The position numbers were made by a program, and so were the translations under genes. A model generated the notes under the pieces. The model was not told the origin of the DNA. It searched no databases and worked only from the letters and a program-made list of their open reading frames with translations. Shown here one piece after another: positions 1 through 6,498 of a DNA stretch of 7,697 nucleotides (position 1 is its first letter; each line of letters starts with the position of its first letter). The stretch is from the NCBI GenBank assembly GCA_965364515.1, contig CBDTXZ010000145.1, positions 1 to 7,697 of the forward strand, given 5' to 3'. The DNA comes from JAHEDH01 sp965364515. GTDB lineage: Bacteria; Actinomycetota; Acidimicrobiia; Spongiisociales; ZC4RG35.

Positions 1-2
1 TC

Positions 3-431
3 GAATACGACCCGTGCATCGCCGTGATGTCGGTGGTCGACGGAGACCCAGGCCTGTCAGACGGGCATCTCGCCCCAGACGGCGGTCCGATCGCATGGAT
101 CGCAGACAATCACGCCAAGGGGGTTTCGGAGATCCCGGCGGTCACGATCCACTCCACGCCAGGGTACGCCCGGTCGAACCTCGAGGCCGATCGCAGTGTC
201 TGGTTGCAAGATCTCAACGGCGAGTTCGAGCGCCTCACCGGGGCTTCGGTCGCCGCATCGATCTCACACCGTTGGCGATACTCGATGCCGACCAACCCGC
301 TCGACATCGGCTACCTCGATCTCGGCTCGGGCGTGTGGCTCGCGGGTGAAGCGTTCGCGGGTGCACGCATCGAGGGGGCCTTCACCAGCGGAACAGCCGT
401 TGCGTCTGCGATCATTGCGACCTCGGAATGA
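3..431 (+). CDS. Renalase-like FAD/NAD(P)-dependent oxidoreductase, C-terminal part (5' end outside window)
   Basis: The reading frame is open from base 3 to the TGA at 429-431, so about 142 C-terminal residues are visible and the N-terminal dinucleotide-binding half lies outside the window. Several blocks resemble the C-terminal half of renalase-type FAD-dependent amine oxidoreductases: WIADNHAKG, then HSTPGYARSNLE, then HRWRYSMP, and finally LAGEAFAGARIEGAFTSG. In this family the last block is the flavin-contacting segment that closes the FAD site, followed by a helix near the C-terminus. The GTG at 24 and ATG at 27 are internal codons, because the homologous sequence (EYDPCIAVMS) continues upstream of them. 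The likely role is a soluble flavoenzyme oxidising a nicotinamide derivative or amine; the substrate cannot be told from this fragment. The SDR gene follows on the same strand after 52 bases but seems to have its own promoter. Family assignment rests on remembered motifs; confidence is good for the fold and low for the substrate. Confidence 0.75.
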   Translation, partial: EYDPCIAVMSVVDGDPGLSDGHLAPDGGPIAWIADNHAKGVSEIPAVTIHSTPGYARSNLEADRSVWLQDLNGEFERLTGASVAASISHRWRYSMPTNPLDIGYLDLGSGVWLAGEAFAGARIEGAFTSGTAVASAIIATSE

Positions 432-470
432 CATCGAAACACGCTGTGATCCGACGCTCCTCGCCGCTCG

Positions 471-483
471 TACACTTGTCATC
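471..483 (+). promoter_or_regulatory. Putative leaderless promoter (-10 TACACT) of the SDR gene
   Basis: TACACT at 471-476 fits the actinobacterial -10 pattern TANNNT and ends 7 bases before the GTG at 484. Transcription would therefore start at or next to the start codon. No Shine-Dalgarno sequence precedes the GTG, which fits a leaderless mRNA. I see no convincing -35 element. Confidence 0.5.
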
Positions 484-1335
484 GTGACCTGGGACATTGC
501 CGGCAAACACGTGCTGATCACGGGTGGGAACTCCGGAATCGGGAAGGCGACGGCGATAGAGCTGGCCCGACAAAGCGCCTCGGTCACCATCACCGCTCGG
601 GACCCCCGACGAGGTCACGCCGCCGCCATCGAGATCGCGTCGGTCACAGGCAATACGGTCGCAGTCGAGGAACTCGACCTGTCGAGCCTTGCGTCGATCA
701 GGTCGCTCGCCGACCGGCTCCCGCCCGCCAGGCTCGATGTCCTGATCAACAACGCGGGAGTCATGACAGGAAAGCGTCTCGAGACTCCGGATGGGTTCGA
801 ATGGACGTTCGGCGTGAACCATCTCGGTCCGTTTCTGCTCACCAACCTCCTCGTCGAGAGGCTCATCGCCGGAGCGCCGTCTCGAGTGATCACGGTCAGC
901 TCCGAGAATTACCGCCGGACGAAAGACGGGCTCGACTTCGACGACCTTCAGTCGACCAGGCGATTCACCTCCAACCTGGCGTATGCCAGGTCGAAACTGG
1001 CGAACATCCTGTTCACGATCGAGCTGGACCGGAGGCTGCAGGACTCGGGTGTGACCGCCCGAGCACTCCACCCCGGTTTGGTTGGCACGTCGTTCGCTCA
1101 GGGACGAGAGAGCTCGAAGATCATGGCGGTGACGATGCGGTTGTTGAAGCCGTTCTTCGCCACCCCCGCCGAGGGTGCGGCAACGACCGTTCATCTCGCC
1201 ACTTCACCGCACCGAGAGATCTCACGCGGCCTCTACTGGGCGGACGAAGACGTGAAACCGCGCCTCCCGATCGCATCCGACGAGGATGCGGCTCGGAGGT
1301 TGTGGGACGTCAGTGCCGAGCTGGTTGGGCTCTGA
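484..1335 (+). CDS. Short-chain dehydrogenase/reductase (SDR), retinol dehydrogenase-like
   Basis: This 283-residue protein is a classical SDR with a Rossmann fold that carries out NAD(P)(H)-dependent oxidation or reduction of an alcohol/carbonyl. The cofactor loop TGGNSGIG is at residues 13-20, the adenine-contacting D65-L66 follows, NNAG is at 89-92, and the catalytic tetrad is N112, S139/S140, Y167 and K171 (YARSK). R39 after the second strand, in ITARD, suggests NADP(H) over NAD(H). The NHLGPFLLTNLL block and the HPGLVGTSF segment resemble the retinol dehydrogenase/protochlorophyllide reductase-like branch, but the substrate is unknown. The frame is open much further upstream. GTG 484 was chosen because it sits six residues before the conserved GKHVLITGG strand, and a TACACT hexamer lies 7 bases before it. 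It may be cotranscribed with the upstream renalase-like gene, but its own promoter looks likely. The gene ends convergently with the FMN reductase. No membrane segment or signal peptide is seen. Confidence 0.88.
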   Translation: MTWDIAGKHVLITGGNSGIGKATAIELARQSASVTITARDPRRGHAAAIEIASVTGNTVAVEELDLSSLASIRSLADRLPPARLDVLINNAGVMTGKRLETPDGFEWTFGVNHLGPFLLTNLLVERLIAGAPSRVITVSSENYRRTKDGLDFDDLQSTRRFTSNLAYARSKLANILFTIELDRRLQDSGVTARALHPGLVGTSFAQGRESSKIMAVTMRLLKPFFATPAEGAATTVHLATSPHREISRGLYWADEDVKPRLPIASDEDAARRLWDVSAELVGL

Positions 1336-1381
1336 CCTCGAGCTGGAACCACAACCAGGCCCCGTTGGTGGCAGTGTTGGC
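1336..1381. terminator. Convergent intergenic gap with a weak possible bidirectional hairpin
   Basis: Only 46 bases separate the two stop codons. CCACAAC at 1349-1355 can pair with the GTTGGTGG at 1364-1371 with one bulged G, closing a GC-rich loop. No T-run follows on either strand, so this is at best an imperfect intrinsic terminator. Confidence 0.25.
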
Positions 1382-1912
1382 TCAGCTGCGCGCCGCTTTC
1401 AACGCCTCCGCATAGAACTCGAGCTCGCCGAGCATGGCGGAGAGTTGCTGTGCATGACGCTCGACACCGAAGGGATCATCGAGCTCGTGAACTCCGGCGA
1501 TCAACACCTGTGGGAGCACCGACACGGCCCGGAACGTGTACATCACGGGGAGCAGACCCTGGACGGCTCGGATGCCACCGTGGCTGCCTGCGGACACACC
1601 GACGAGGCCTACCGGCTTGTGGGCGAATTCGCCCTGTTGGCGATCGAGCAGCAGCTTCAGCTCACCGGGGAAACTGTGGTTGTATTCGGGGGCGATGATG
1701 ACGAAGGCGTCGGCGGTCGCCATCTGGCTGCGGAACGGCTCGTCTCCGGCATGGGAGTCCGTTACAGACTGCGGATGGTCGGCCACGTCGATGACCGTGG
1801 TCTTCCAATCGCGGTCGGTGGCGGCGTCCACGATCCCGGGGACGACTCTCGATGATTGATTGCCTTCCCGGGCGGTCCCGAGAATGACGACGAGTTCATG
1901 TGGATGGTTCAT
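1382..1912 (-). CDS. NADPH-dependent FMN reductase family protein
   Basis: This 176-residue protein has the flavodoxin-like fold of the NADPH-dependent FMN reductase family (chromate/azo/quinone reductase relatives), soluble enzymes that use NAD(P)H and bound FMN to reduce flavin, quinones or other acceptors. The first strand and phosphate loop (VVILGTAREGNQSSRV, residues 8-23) bind the FMN phosphate. The family block PEYNHSFPGELK is at 75-86, and the glycine-rich GVSAGSHGGIRA (105-116) forms the isoalloxazine-contacting loop. The length is typical for the family. The frame stays open upstream into the intergenic gap, but ATG 1912 places the conserved first strand at residue 7, as expected. 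There is no Shine-Dalgarno sequence; a hexamer reading TACACG on the minus strand (1919-1924) lies 6 bases before the ATG and is one base off TANNNT, so a leaderless start is possible. The physiological acceptor cannot be deduced. It is separated from the upstream ABC transporter genes by 215 bases and is probably transcribed independently. Confidence 0.88.
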   Translation of the reverse strand: MNHPHELVVILGTAREGNQSSRVVPGIVDAATDRDWKTTVIDVADHPQSVTDSHAGDEPFRSQMATADAFVIIAPEYNHSFPGELKLLLDRQQGEFAHKPVGLVGVSAGSHGGIRAVQGLLPVMYTFRAVSVLPQVLIAGVHELDDPFGVERHAQQLSAMLGELEFYAEALKAARS

Positions 1913-2127
1913 GGTCGTCGTGTACCCAGTGCTGCCGGCATCTACACACTCTCGCAGAGGAACCCGACGGCTCGCGGCTCCCGGTTCGCCGCTTCCTGGA
2001 GAGAATCGCCGACTTCTGAGCCTTCCCGGCGGCGCGCCATGCGAGCGTCGCGAGCCGTTGACGAATCCCCAGGCATGAAGCGCCGAGGGCGAGGAGCCAG
2101 GTGTTGCGAGGGCGCCCGCCGGCGCCG
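1913..2127 (-). other. Intergenic gap between ABC permease and FMN reductase with GC-rich inverted repeats
   Basis: The 215 bases hold no recognisable gene, although the minus-strand frame of the FMN reductase is open through it; the peptide there is rich in Ser, Pro, Arg and Gly and looks non-coding. A 10-base inverted repeat, ACGGCTCGCG at 1967-1976 and CGCGAGCCGT at 2049-2058, spans a 72-base loop. A tight hairpin at 2111-2126 is listed separately. The 3' end of the permease transcript and the promoter of the FMN reductase must both lie here. Confidence 0.4.
2111..2126 (-). terminator. Possible terminator hairpin directly after the ABC permease stop
   Basis: GGCGCC at 2111-2116 and GGCGCC at 2121-2126 form a perfect 6-bp all-GC stem with a 4-base loop, one base beyond the permease stop codon (2128-2130 on the minus strand). 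No U-tract follows, so it could be a U-less terminator or a 3'-end stabilising hairpin, or chance in GC-rich DNA. Confidence 0.35.
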
Positions 2128-3726
2128 TCACACCGTCTGGACCCAGTTCACCACTTCGGGCATGCGACGCGCCAGGATCCGGGAAGTCACCGCCACCGAC
2201 AGGAAGTAGAAGAACGCCCCCCAGATCAGCGAGAAGCCGTTCGCCATCCACGGGCTGAGCGCGGCGCCGAACTCGACGGCGAGCACCATCGCAGATGCCG
2301 GGAGGACCAACAGCAGACCGATCAACGCAAACGACGTGAGCTGGGCGAAGATCGCCAGGCATCCCTGCTCGGTCGCCTGGCTGAACACGTCGGTGCCCTC
2401 GCGGGGGAGCCGGAGGGGAGTCAACACCGACACCAGGTTGCCGACTGCCAACTGGCATCCGACTGCAGCGAAGGTCAGGGCCGGAAGGAACCTCAGGATC
2501 TCCCACGAGCCCGAGAGTGCAGCAAGCAGGACCGACAGCAGCGCAGTTTCGAGGAACAGTGCAACCGCCGTCGCAAGGTTCTTGCCCAGGATGAGCCGCC
2601 GTGGAGTGGTCGGAAGGACGAAGAGGAAGCTGGCGGCGTTTCGTTCCCAGCCGAACATGTTCAAAGCGATCGGCAGGCCGACGAACAGGACCAGCCCGGG
2701 TGCGAGCAGCGGGATCCACTCTCGAGTCCTGAACTGACCGATTCCGGTGGTGCCGACGAGGATCGACGACGCGACGAGCCCGAGGAAGATGACCGCACCG
2801 GTCCACACCAGGCGCTGGCGTGGATCGCGCACGAAGAATCGGAGCTCTTTGCGTGCGAGGACGATCGGAGCGCTCCATCCCCAACCGCCGGCGAGGCCGG
2901 CACCGCGAGCGCGCCTGGCCGGCCCGGTGTTCGCCTGTGGCGTCGTGAGCATCCACTGCAAGAGCCGGTTCCAAGTCCATGCGAGCACACCGATCCAGGC
3001 GATGGTGACGATCGACCACATGACGACCCCTGCGTACCGCCCCTCGATTGCCTCGGTGATGACTCGCTGGGCAGCGACCGGCGGCAGGAACACCGCACTG
3101 TCGCCGATCTGATTGGCCAGCACGGCGCCTTCCAAGCCGAGCGCATCCACCGCTCGACGCGTGAGCTGCTGAGCTGCGAAGCCGACCAGCCCGATCCCGA
3201 GCACGATGAGCATCGAGAGGTCGCGTCCGCGTCGTGTTCGAAGGATGGCCGATATCGCGGTCGTGAACAGCTGACCCGACACGATCATCAGGATGAGGAA
3301 GAGCAGCGAAGACCACACGGCGATCGGGAACACAGAGGCGTGGATGGCAACGTTCGTCCCCAAGACGATGACGGGGACGACGACGCTCGGGGCGATCAAC
3401 GCCGCCAGGCCCAGACCGGTGATGAACGAGAGCGGGGGAATCGGGGCCATCGCAAACTGTGCCGGGTCCAGATTCTCGTCGAGCGGGAAGATCACCACCG
3501 GAAGCGTCACCCACAACCCGAAGAACCCGAGTGCGGCCCACAATGTGAACTGGATCCTCGCCTCGGCGGACAGCGAGAAGAACGTTGCGTCGTAGCGTCC
3601 GGCGAGATAGACGGCCCCGACACCCAGGGCCAGCATGGTCGCCGGGAAACCAAACCGGCGCTGCCAGTCGGCTCGCAGCCCGTTCCAGAGCAGCCGCAGC
3701 TTCAGCTGGACGAGTTGTGCAACCAC
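2128..3726 (-). CDS. ABC-2 type transporter permease (putative exporter membrane subunit)
   Basis: This 532-residue polytopic membrane protein is the transmembrane partner of the ATPase encoded immediately upstream. Hydrophobic segments can be picked out near residues 27-44, 61-81, 101-124, 132-157, 170-186, 232-252, 307-326, 338-356, 382-405, 414-436, 456-487 and 495-515, so about 12 helices. The N-terminus (QLKLRLLWNGLRADWQ) and the start of the second half (ARKELRFFVRDPRQR, 291-305) are both amphipathic basic stretches just before a membrane segment, as in ABC-2 permeases. This suggests two ABC-2-like halves in one chain. No nucleotide-binding motif is present. The start is GTG at 3724-3726, inside the last codons of the ATPase gene (25-base overlap), with a GGGTGAG Shine-Dalgarno-like stretch 5 bases upstream, which points to translational coupling. 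The substrate is unknown; similar pairs are annotated as lipid, antibiotic or multidrug exporters. The permease call is firm and the substrate is open. Confidence 0.82.
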   Translation of the reverse strand: MVAQLVQLKLRLLWNGLRADWQRRFGFPATMLALGVGAVYLAGRYDATFFSLSAEARIQFTLWAALGFFGLWVTLPVVIFPLDENLDPAQFAMAPIPPLSFITGLGLAALIAPSVVVPVIVLGTNVAIHASVFPIAVWSSLLFLILMIVSGQLFTTAISAILRTRRGRDLSMLIVLGIGLVGFAAQQLTRRAVDALGLEGAVLANQIGDSAVFLPPVAAQRVITEAIEGRYAGVVMWSIVTIAWIGVLAWTWNRLLQWMLTTPQANTGPARRARGAGLAGGWGWSAPIVLARKELRFFVRDPRQRLVWTGAVIFLGLVASSILVGTTGIGQFRTREWIPLLAPGLVLFVGLPIALNMFGWERNAASFLFVLPTTPRRLILGKNLATAVALFLETALLSVLLAALSGSWEILRFLPALTFAAVGCQLAVGNLVSVLTPLRLPREGTDVFSQATEQGCLAIFAQLTSFALIGLLLVLPASAMVLAVEFGAALSPWMANGFSLIWGAFFYFLSVAVTSRILARRMPEVVNWVQTV

Positions 3727-4511
3727 TCGATCTCACCCGACCCGATGTCGCCGCCGACGGCCATGATGAAGGCGTCTTCGACGTTGCTGGTGCCGGTCCG
3801 CTCACACAGACCCTCCACGGTGTCCTCGATCGCCAACCGGCCCTTGACCATGATTCCGATCCTCGTGCAGAGACGCTGCACCAGATGCATCTCGTGGGCG
3901 GAGAACACGATGGTTGCCCCGCTCGCCGTGAAGCGCATGAGGAGTTTCTGGATCAGGCGAGCGCTGACCGGATCGACGCCCTCGAAGGGCTCGTCGAGAA
4001 AGAGCACGTCGGGACGGTGGATGATCGACGCCGCCAAGGCGACCTTCTTGCGCATCCCGCGGGAGTAGTCCCCGACCAGCTTGTTGGCGGCCTCGGACAG
4101 GTCGAGCAGCTCGAGAAGCTCGTCGCGACGGTCGATGGTCTCGGGGCGTTCGAGTCCGTGCATACCTGCAGCGAAGTCCAGGAGCTCGGCTCCCGTGAGG
4201 CGCTCGTACAGGTTGAACTCCTCGGGCAACACGCCGATTCGCCGTTTCACGGCGATGGGGTCCTTCCAGGTGTCGAACTCTCCGATGCCCGCAGTGCCGC
4301 GGGTGGGGCGAAGCAGGCCCACGATCATCTTGATCGTCGTCGTCTTCCCGGCCCCGTTCTGCCCCAGCAGGCCGTAGAACTCGCCGGGTGCGATGTCGAG
4401 GTCGAGGTCGTCCACTGCGGTGTCTTTGCCGAAGTCCCGGACGAGGCCCCTAGCCCACACCGCCGATGTATTCGCCGTGGACGCGGCGTCGTCGGAGGTC
4501 TCAGATGTCAT
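3702..4511 (-). CDS. ABC transporter ATP-binding protein (ABC-2 exporter type)
   Basis: This 269-residue cytoplasmic ATPase energises the permease encoded just downstream. It has Walker A GQNGAGKT (50-57), the Q-loop region IGVLPEEFNLYERLTG (92-107), the signature YSRGMRKKVALA (149-160), Walker B DVLFLDEP (168-175) with catalytic E174, the D-loop GVDP (178-181) and the switch histidine H206 in FSAHE. The signature departs from LSGGQ as is usual in ABC-2 exporters (YSxGM), and glutamate replaces the Q-loop glutamine. Residues 1-17 are a Ser/Thr/Ala/Asp-rich tail before the first strand. The frame extends upstream to about 4718 into the dnaX coding region, but ATG 4511 is preferred: GGGGA lies 9 bases before it, and translation further upstream would run through the shared promoter region. 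A GTG two codons earlier (4517) is a weaker alternative. A minus-strand TATCGT at 4551-4556 could be its -10 box. The last 25 bases overlap the permease gene. Confidence 0.92.
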   Translation of the reverse strand: MTSETSDDAASTANTSAVWARGLVRDFGKDTAVDDLDLDIAPGEFYGLLGQNGAGKTTTIKMIVGLLRPTRGTAGIGEFDTWKDPIAVKRRIGVLPEEFNLYERLTGAELLDFAAGMHGLERPETIDRRDELLELLDLSEAANKLVGDYSRGMRKKVALAASIIHRPDVLFLDEPFEGVDPVSARLIQKLLMRFTASGATIVFSAHEMHLVQRLCTRIGIMVKGRLAIEDTVEGLCERTGTSNVEDAFIMAVGGDIGSGEIEWLHNSSS

Positions 4512-4550
4512 GGTCACACGTCCCCATCGGCAGATGCCTTGCCGTCCTGA

Positions 4551-4556
4551 ACGATA
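4551..4556 (-). promoter_or_regulatory. Possible -10 hexamer (TATCGT) for the ABC transporter operon
   Basis: On the minus strand TATCGT fits TANNNT and would give a transcript starting near 4544, with a leader of about 33 bases that includes the GGGGA ribosome-binding site. The region 17 bases upstream (around 4574-4579) has no clear -35 consensus. The intergenic region 4512-4635 is divergent and also carries the dnaX promoter. Confidence 0.35.
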
Positions 4557-4621
4557 AGCGACCCCGGAACCTTCCGTTTCATCCTCCGGAACGCCCCCTG
4601 TGGCCTGTCCCGCCCAACCGG

Positions 4622-4635
4622 TAGGCTCTCCGGCG
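4622..4635 (+). promoter_or_regulatory. Putative leaderless promoter (-10 TAGGCT) of dnaX
   Basis: TAGGCT at 4622-4627 fits TANNNT and ends 8 bases before ATG 4636, so the transcript would begin at the start codon. No Shine-Dalgarno sequence lies upstream of this ATG (CTCCGGCG precedes it), which supports leaderless translation and this start choice. Confidence 0.55.
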
Positions 4636-6447
4636 ATGGCGGAATACCAGGCGTTGTATCGCAAGTACCGGCCCCAGACCTTCGACGAGGTGGTCGGGCA
4701 ATCCCATGTGACGACCACGCTGTCGCGTGAGGTGGCAGACGGTCATGTCGCCCACGCCTACCTCTTCGCAGGCCCGCGTGGGACCGGCAAGACCACCACC
4801 GCCCGCATCCTCGCCAAGACGCTGAACTGCGAGAACCGGCTGTCGGACGGATCGCCGGACAACGAGTGCGACAGCTGCGTGGCGATCACGGAGGGCTCCT
4901 CGTTCGACGTGCTCGAACTCGACGCCGCCAGTCACAACTCGGTCGACGACATACGCGAGATGCGGGTCAGCGTCACGACGGTGGCGTCGACCGGGACGGG
5001 CCGAAGGGTGTTCATCCTCGACGAGGCTCACATGCTGTCGAAGGCCGCCGGAAACGCCCTCCTCAAGACGCTCGAGGAACCGCCCGAGCACGTGCACTTC
5101 GTGTTGGCGACGACAGAGCCATACAAACTCCTCGACACCGTCCGGAGCCGCACGCAGCGCTTCGACTTCCACTCCGTGTCGGTCGAGTCGCTCGCCGCTC
5201 ATCTCGCCAGGATCTCGGACGCAGAGGGCTACAGCACCGAGCCGGCGGCACTCATCGCAGTCGCACGTCACGCGGCCGGCAGCGTGCGCGACTCGCTGAG
5301 CCTCCTCGAACAGGTTGCAGCGCTCGGCGACTCGACCGTCGATCTCAATGGGGTCAACCGCGCACTCGGCCTGGCCGACCGGGAGGCCTACGCCGCGCTC
5401 ACCGCCGCCATCGCGGATCAGGACGCCCAAGCCGGTCTCGAACTCGTCGCGCGTCTCGCCGGCGAAGGTGTCGATCTGCGGCGGTTCGTTGCAGAGTCGG
5501 TCGGGTTCCTGCGCGGGGTCTTCCTCGCTCACTACGCCCCCAATCTCGCCGAAGTCGCGGATGAGCCCGAGGAGGTGCTGGAGACCTGGCGGAAGGCGGC
5601 GGTCCGTCTTCCCGCCGGAGACGTGCTCCGGGGTGTGGATCTTCTGGGTGAGGCGCTCATCAAGCTGAGAGAGGGGCGAGAGGAGCGATTGATGCTCGAG
5701 CTGGCGATGATCAAGCTGACGCGTCCGGAGACGTCGACAGACGCCGAGGCGATGCTCTCCCGCATGGACCGGCTCGAGCGCAAGATCAACAACCTCAACG
5801 TCTCGGCGCCCTCGTCGACGCCCGCCCAGGAGAAGCCCGCTGCGCCCGACCCCACGCCACGCGTCGCAGACGAGCAGCCCGTTTCGGCCCCGTCCGCCCC
5901 TGCAGCCGAGAGCGAGCCGATCGACGATCCGGAGGCCGAAGAGCAACTCGCTGCTGCCGCGGCACCTCTGGTCGGCGAACCGGAGGCGAGAGATGCGGCA
6001 GAAGGGCTCACCATCGAGAAGTTCCGGTCGGTGTGGCCCCAGCTCTTCGGCGGGCTGCGTGATCTCCTCGGGGCGAGACGCTGGGCGCTCTTCCGGGAGA
6101 CCGAGCCAATGGACGTCCGTGGATCGACCCTCGTCGTCGGCGTTCGCCACGGCTTCCATCTCAAGTCACTCGAGGCGGACCCGGCAGCCGCGTCCATCGT
6201 CGCAACCCGGGCCGGAGATCTGCTCGGCGGCTCCGTGGACGTCGTGTTCGCTCCCGCGGACGGCTCCGTCGCCTCGGCCGAGGACGACAGGCCACGTCGT
6301 GCCGCGCCGGAACCTGAGCCCGAACCCGAGCGCGTTCCCGATCAGGACGCCATGGACGAGGCGCCCCAAGACCTCACCGATCCCTTCAAACTCGTCGAGG
6401 ACGAGCTGGGCGGGACGGTCGTCGAGGAGTCCGACGGAGACGGCTGA
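4636..6447 (+). CDS. dnaX: DNA polymerase III subunit gamma/tau (clamp-loader ATPase)
   Basis: This 603-residue protein is the motor subunit of the replicative clamp loader, which opens the beta clamp and places it on primed DNA; the tau form also links the polymerase core and helicase. The N-terminus ALYRKYRPQTFDEVVGQ is the DnaX hallmark. Walker A GPRGTGKT is at 46-53, Walker B FILDEAHML at 126-134, the clamp-loader block LLKTLEEPPEHV at 142-153, sensor 1 at ATTEP (158-162) and the arginine-finger motif SRT at 171-173 (SRC in E. coli). The zinc module has C65, C78 and C81 but D75 where E. coli has its second cysteine. A Pro/Ala/Glu-rich linker covers about 385-455, then a domain V-like region (458-541, LTIEKFRSVW onward), an acidic and proline-rich stretch with Pro-Glu repeats, and a short conserved-looking end (DPFKLVEDELGGTVVEE). 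ATG 4636 was chosen over GTG 4600 because it begins the conserved MAEYQALYRKYRP and follows a -10 box. No A-rich slippery site for a short gamma form is evident. First gene of the dnaX-ybaB-recR cluster. Confidence 0.97.
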   Translation: MAEYQALYRKYRPQTFDEVVGQSHVTTTLSREVADGHVAHAYLFAGPRGTGKTTTARILAKTLNCENRLSDGSPDNECDSCVAITEGSSFDVLELDAASHNSVDDIREMRVSVTTVASTGTGRRVFILDEAHMLSKAAGNALLKTLEEPPEHVHFVLATTEPYKLLDTVRSRTQRFDFHSVSVESLAAHLARISDAEGYSTEPAALIAVARHAAGSVRDSLSLLEQVAALGDSTVDLNGVNRALGLADREAYAALTAAIADQDAQAGLELVARLAGEGVDLRRFVAESVGFLRGVFLAHYAPNLAEVADEPEEVLETWRKAAVRLPAGDVLRGVDLLGEALIKLREGREERLMLELAMIKLTRPETSTDAEAMLSRMDRLERKINNLNVSAPSSTPAQEKPAAPDPTPRVADEQPVSAPSAPAAESEPIDDPEAEEQLAAAAAPLVGEPEARDAAEGLTIEKFRSVWPQLFGGLRDLLGARRWALFRETEPMDVRGSTLVVGVRHGFHLKSLEADPAAASIVATRAGDLLGGSVDVVFAPADGSVASAEDDRPRRAAPEPEPEPERVPDQDAMDEAPQDLTDPFKLVEDELGGTVVEESDGDG

Positions 6448-6462
6448 ACAACCGGCTCCGGT

Positions 6463-6493
6463 TACGATTGGCGTGTCCCACACCATCGAGGAG
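6463..6493 (+). promoter_or_regulatory. Possible internal promoter (TACGAT) and ribosome-binding site for ybaB
   Basis: TACGAT at 6463-6468 fits TANNNT and would start a transcript near 6475, inside the 51-base dnaX-ybaB gap. GAGGAG at 6488-6493 is a good Shine-Dalgarno sequence 5 bases before ATG 6499. Thus ybaB-recR may be transcribed separately from dnaX, and ybaB uses leadered translation, unlike dnaX. Confidence 0.45.
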
Positions 6494-6498
6494 TCCAC

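Noticed and set aside
196..483. N-terminal extension of the SDR frame overlapping the renalase-like gene
   Set aside because: The extra residues are Arg/Ser/Pro-rich, overlap a real gene in another frame, and precede a standard SDR N-terminus that has a promoter-like hexamer right before GTG 484.
1967..2058. 10-base inverted repeat considered as an insertion or attachment site
   Set aside because: It is short, has a 72-base loop, no direct repeats flank it, and similar GC-rich matches are expected by chance. It is kept only as a note on the intergenic gap.
1913..3805. Long minus-strand extension upstream of the FMN reductase that could suggest a large fusion protein
   Set aside because: The extension runs through the permease gene in another frame and has Arg/Pro/Ser-rich nonsense composition. 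The FMN reductase domain is complete from ATG 1912.
2101..4068. A 655-codon + strand open frame antisense to the ABC permease and ATPase
   Set aside because: Its product is low-complexity Arg/Glu/Gln/Asp/His-rich with no motif, as expected for the complement of a GC-rich membrane protein gene; the minus-strand genes have clear family motifs.
5155..5171. DnaX SRT instead of the E. coli SRC arginine-finger motif as a functional oddity (codons about 5146-5154)
   Set aside because: The arginine itself is present, and SRT is to my recollection usual in actinobacterial DnaX, so it is a lineage feature and not a defect.
5800..6000. Possible programmed frameshift in dnaX to make a short gamma subunit
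   Set aside because: No A- or T-rich slippery heptamer is visible near the start of the linker; the region is GC-rich and the full-length frame is intact.
4579..6159. A 526-codon minus-strand open frame antisense to dnaX
   Set aside because: The product is Arg/Glu/Gly-rich without any recognisable domain, and dnaX on the other strand is unambiguous. It is a by-product of high third-position GC.
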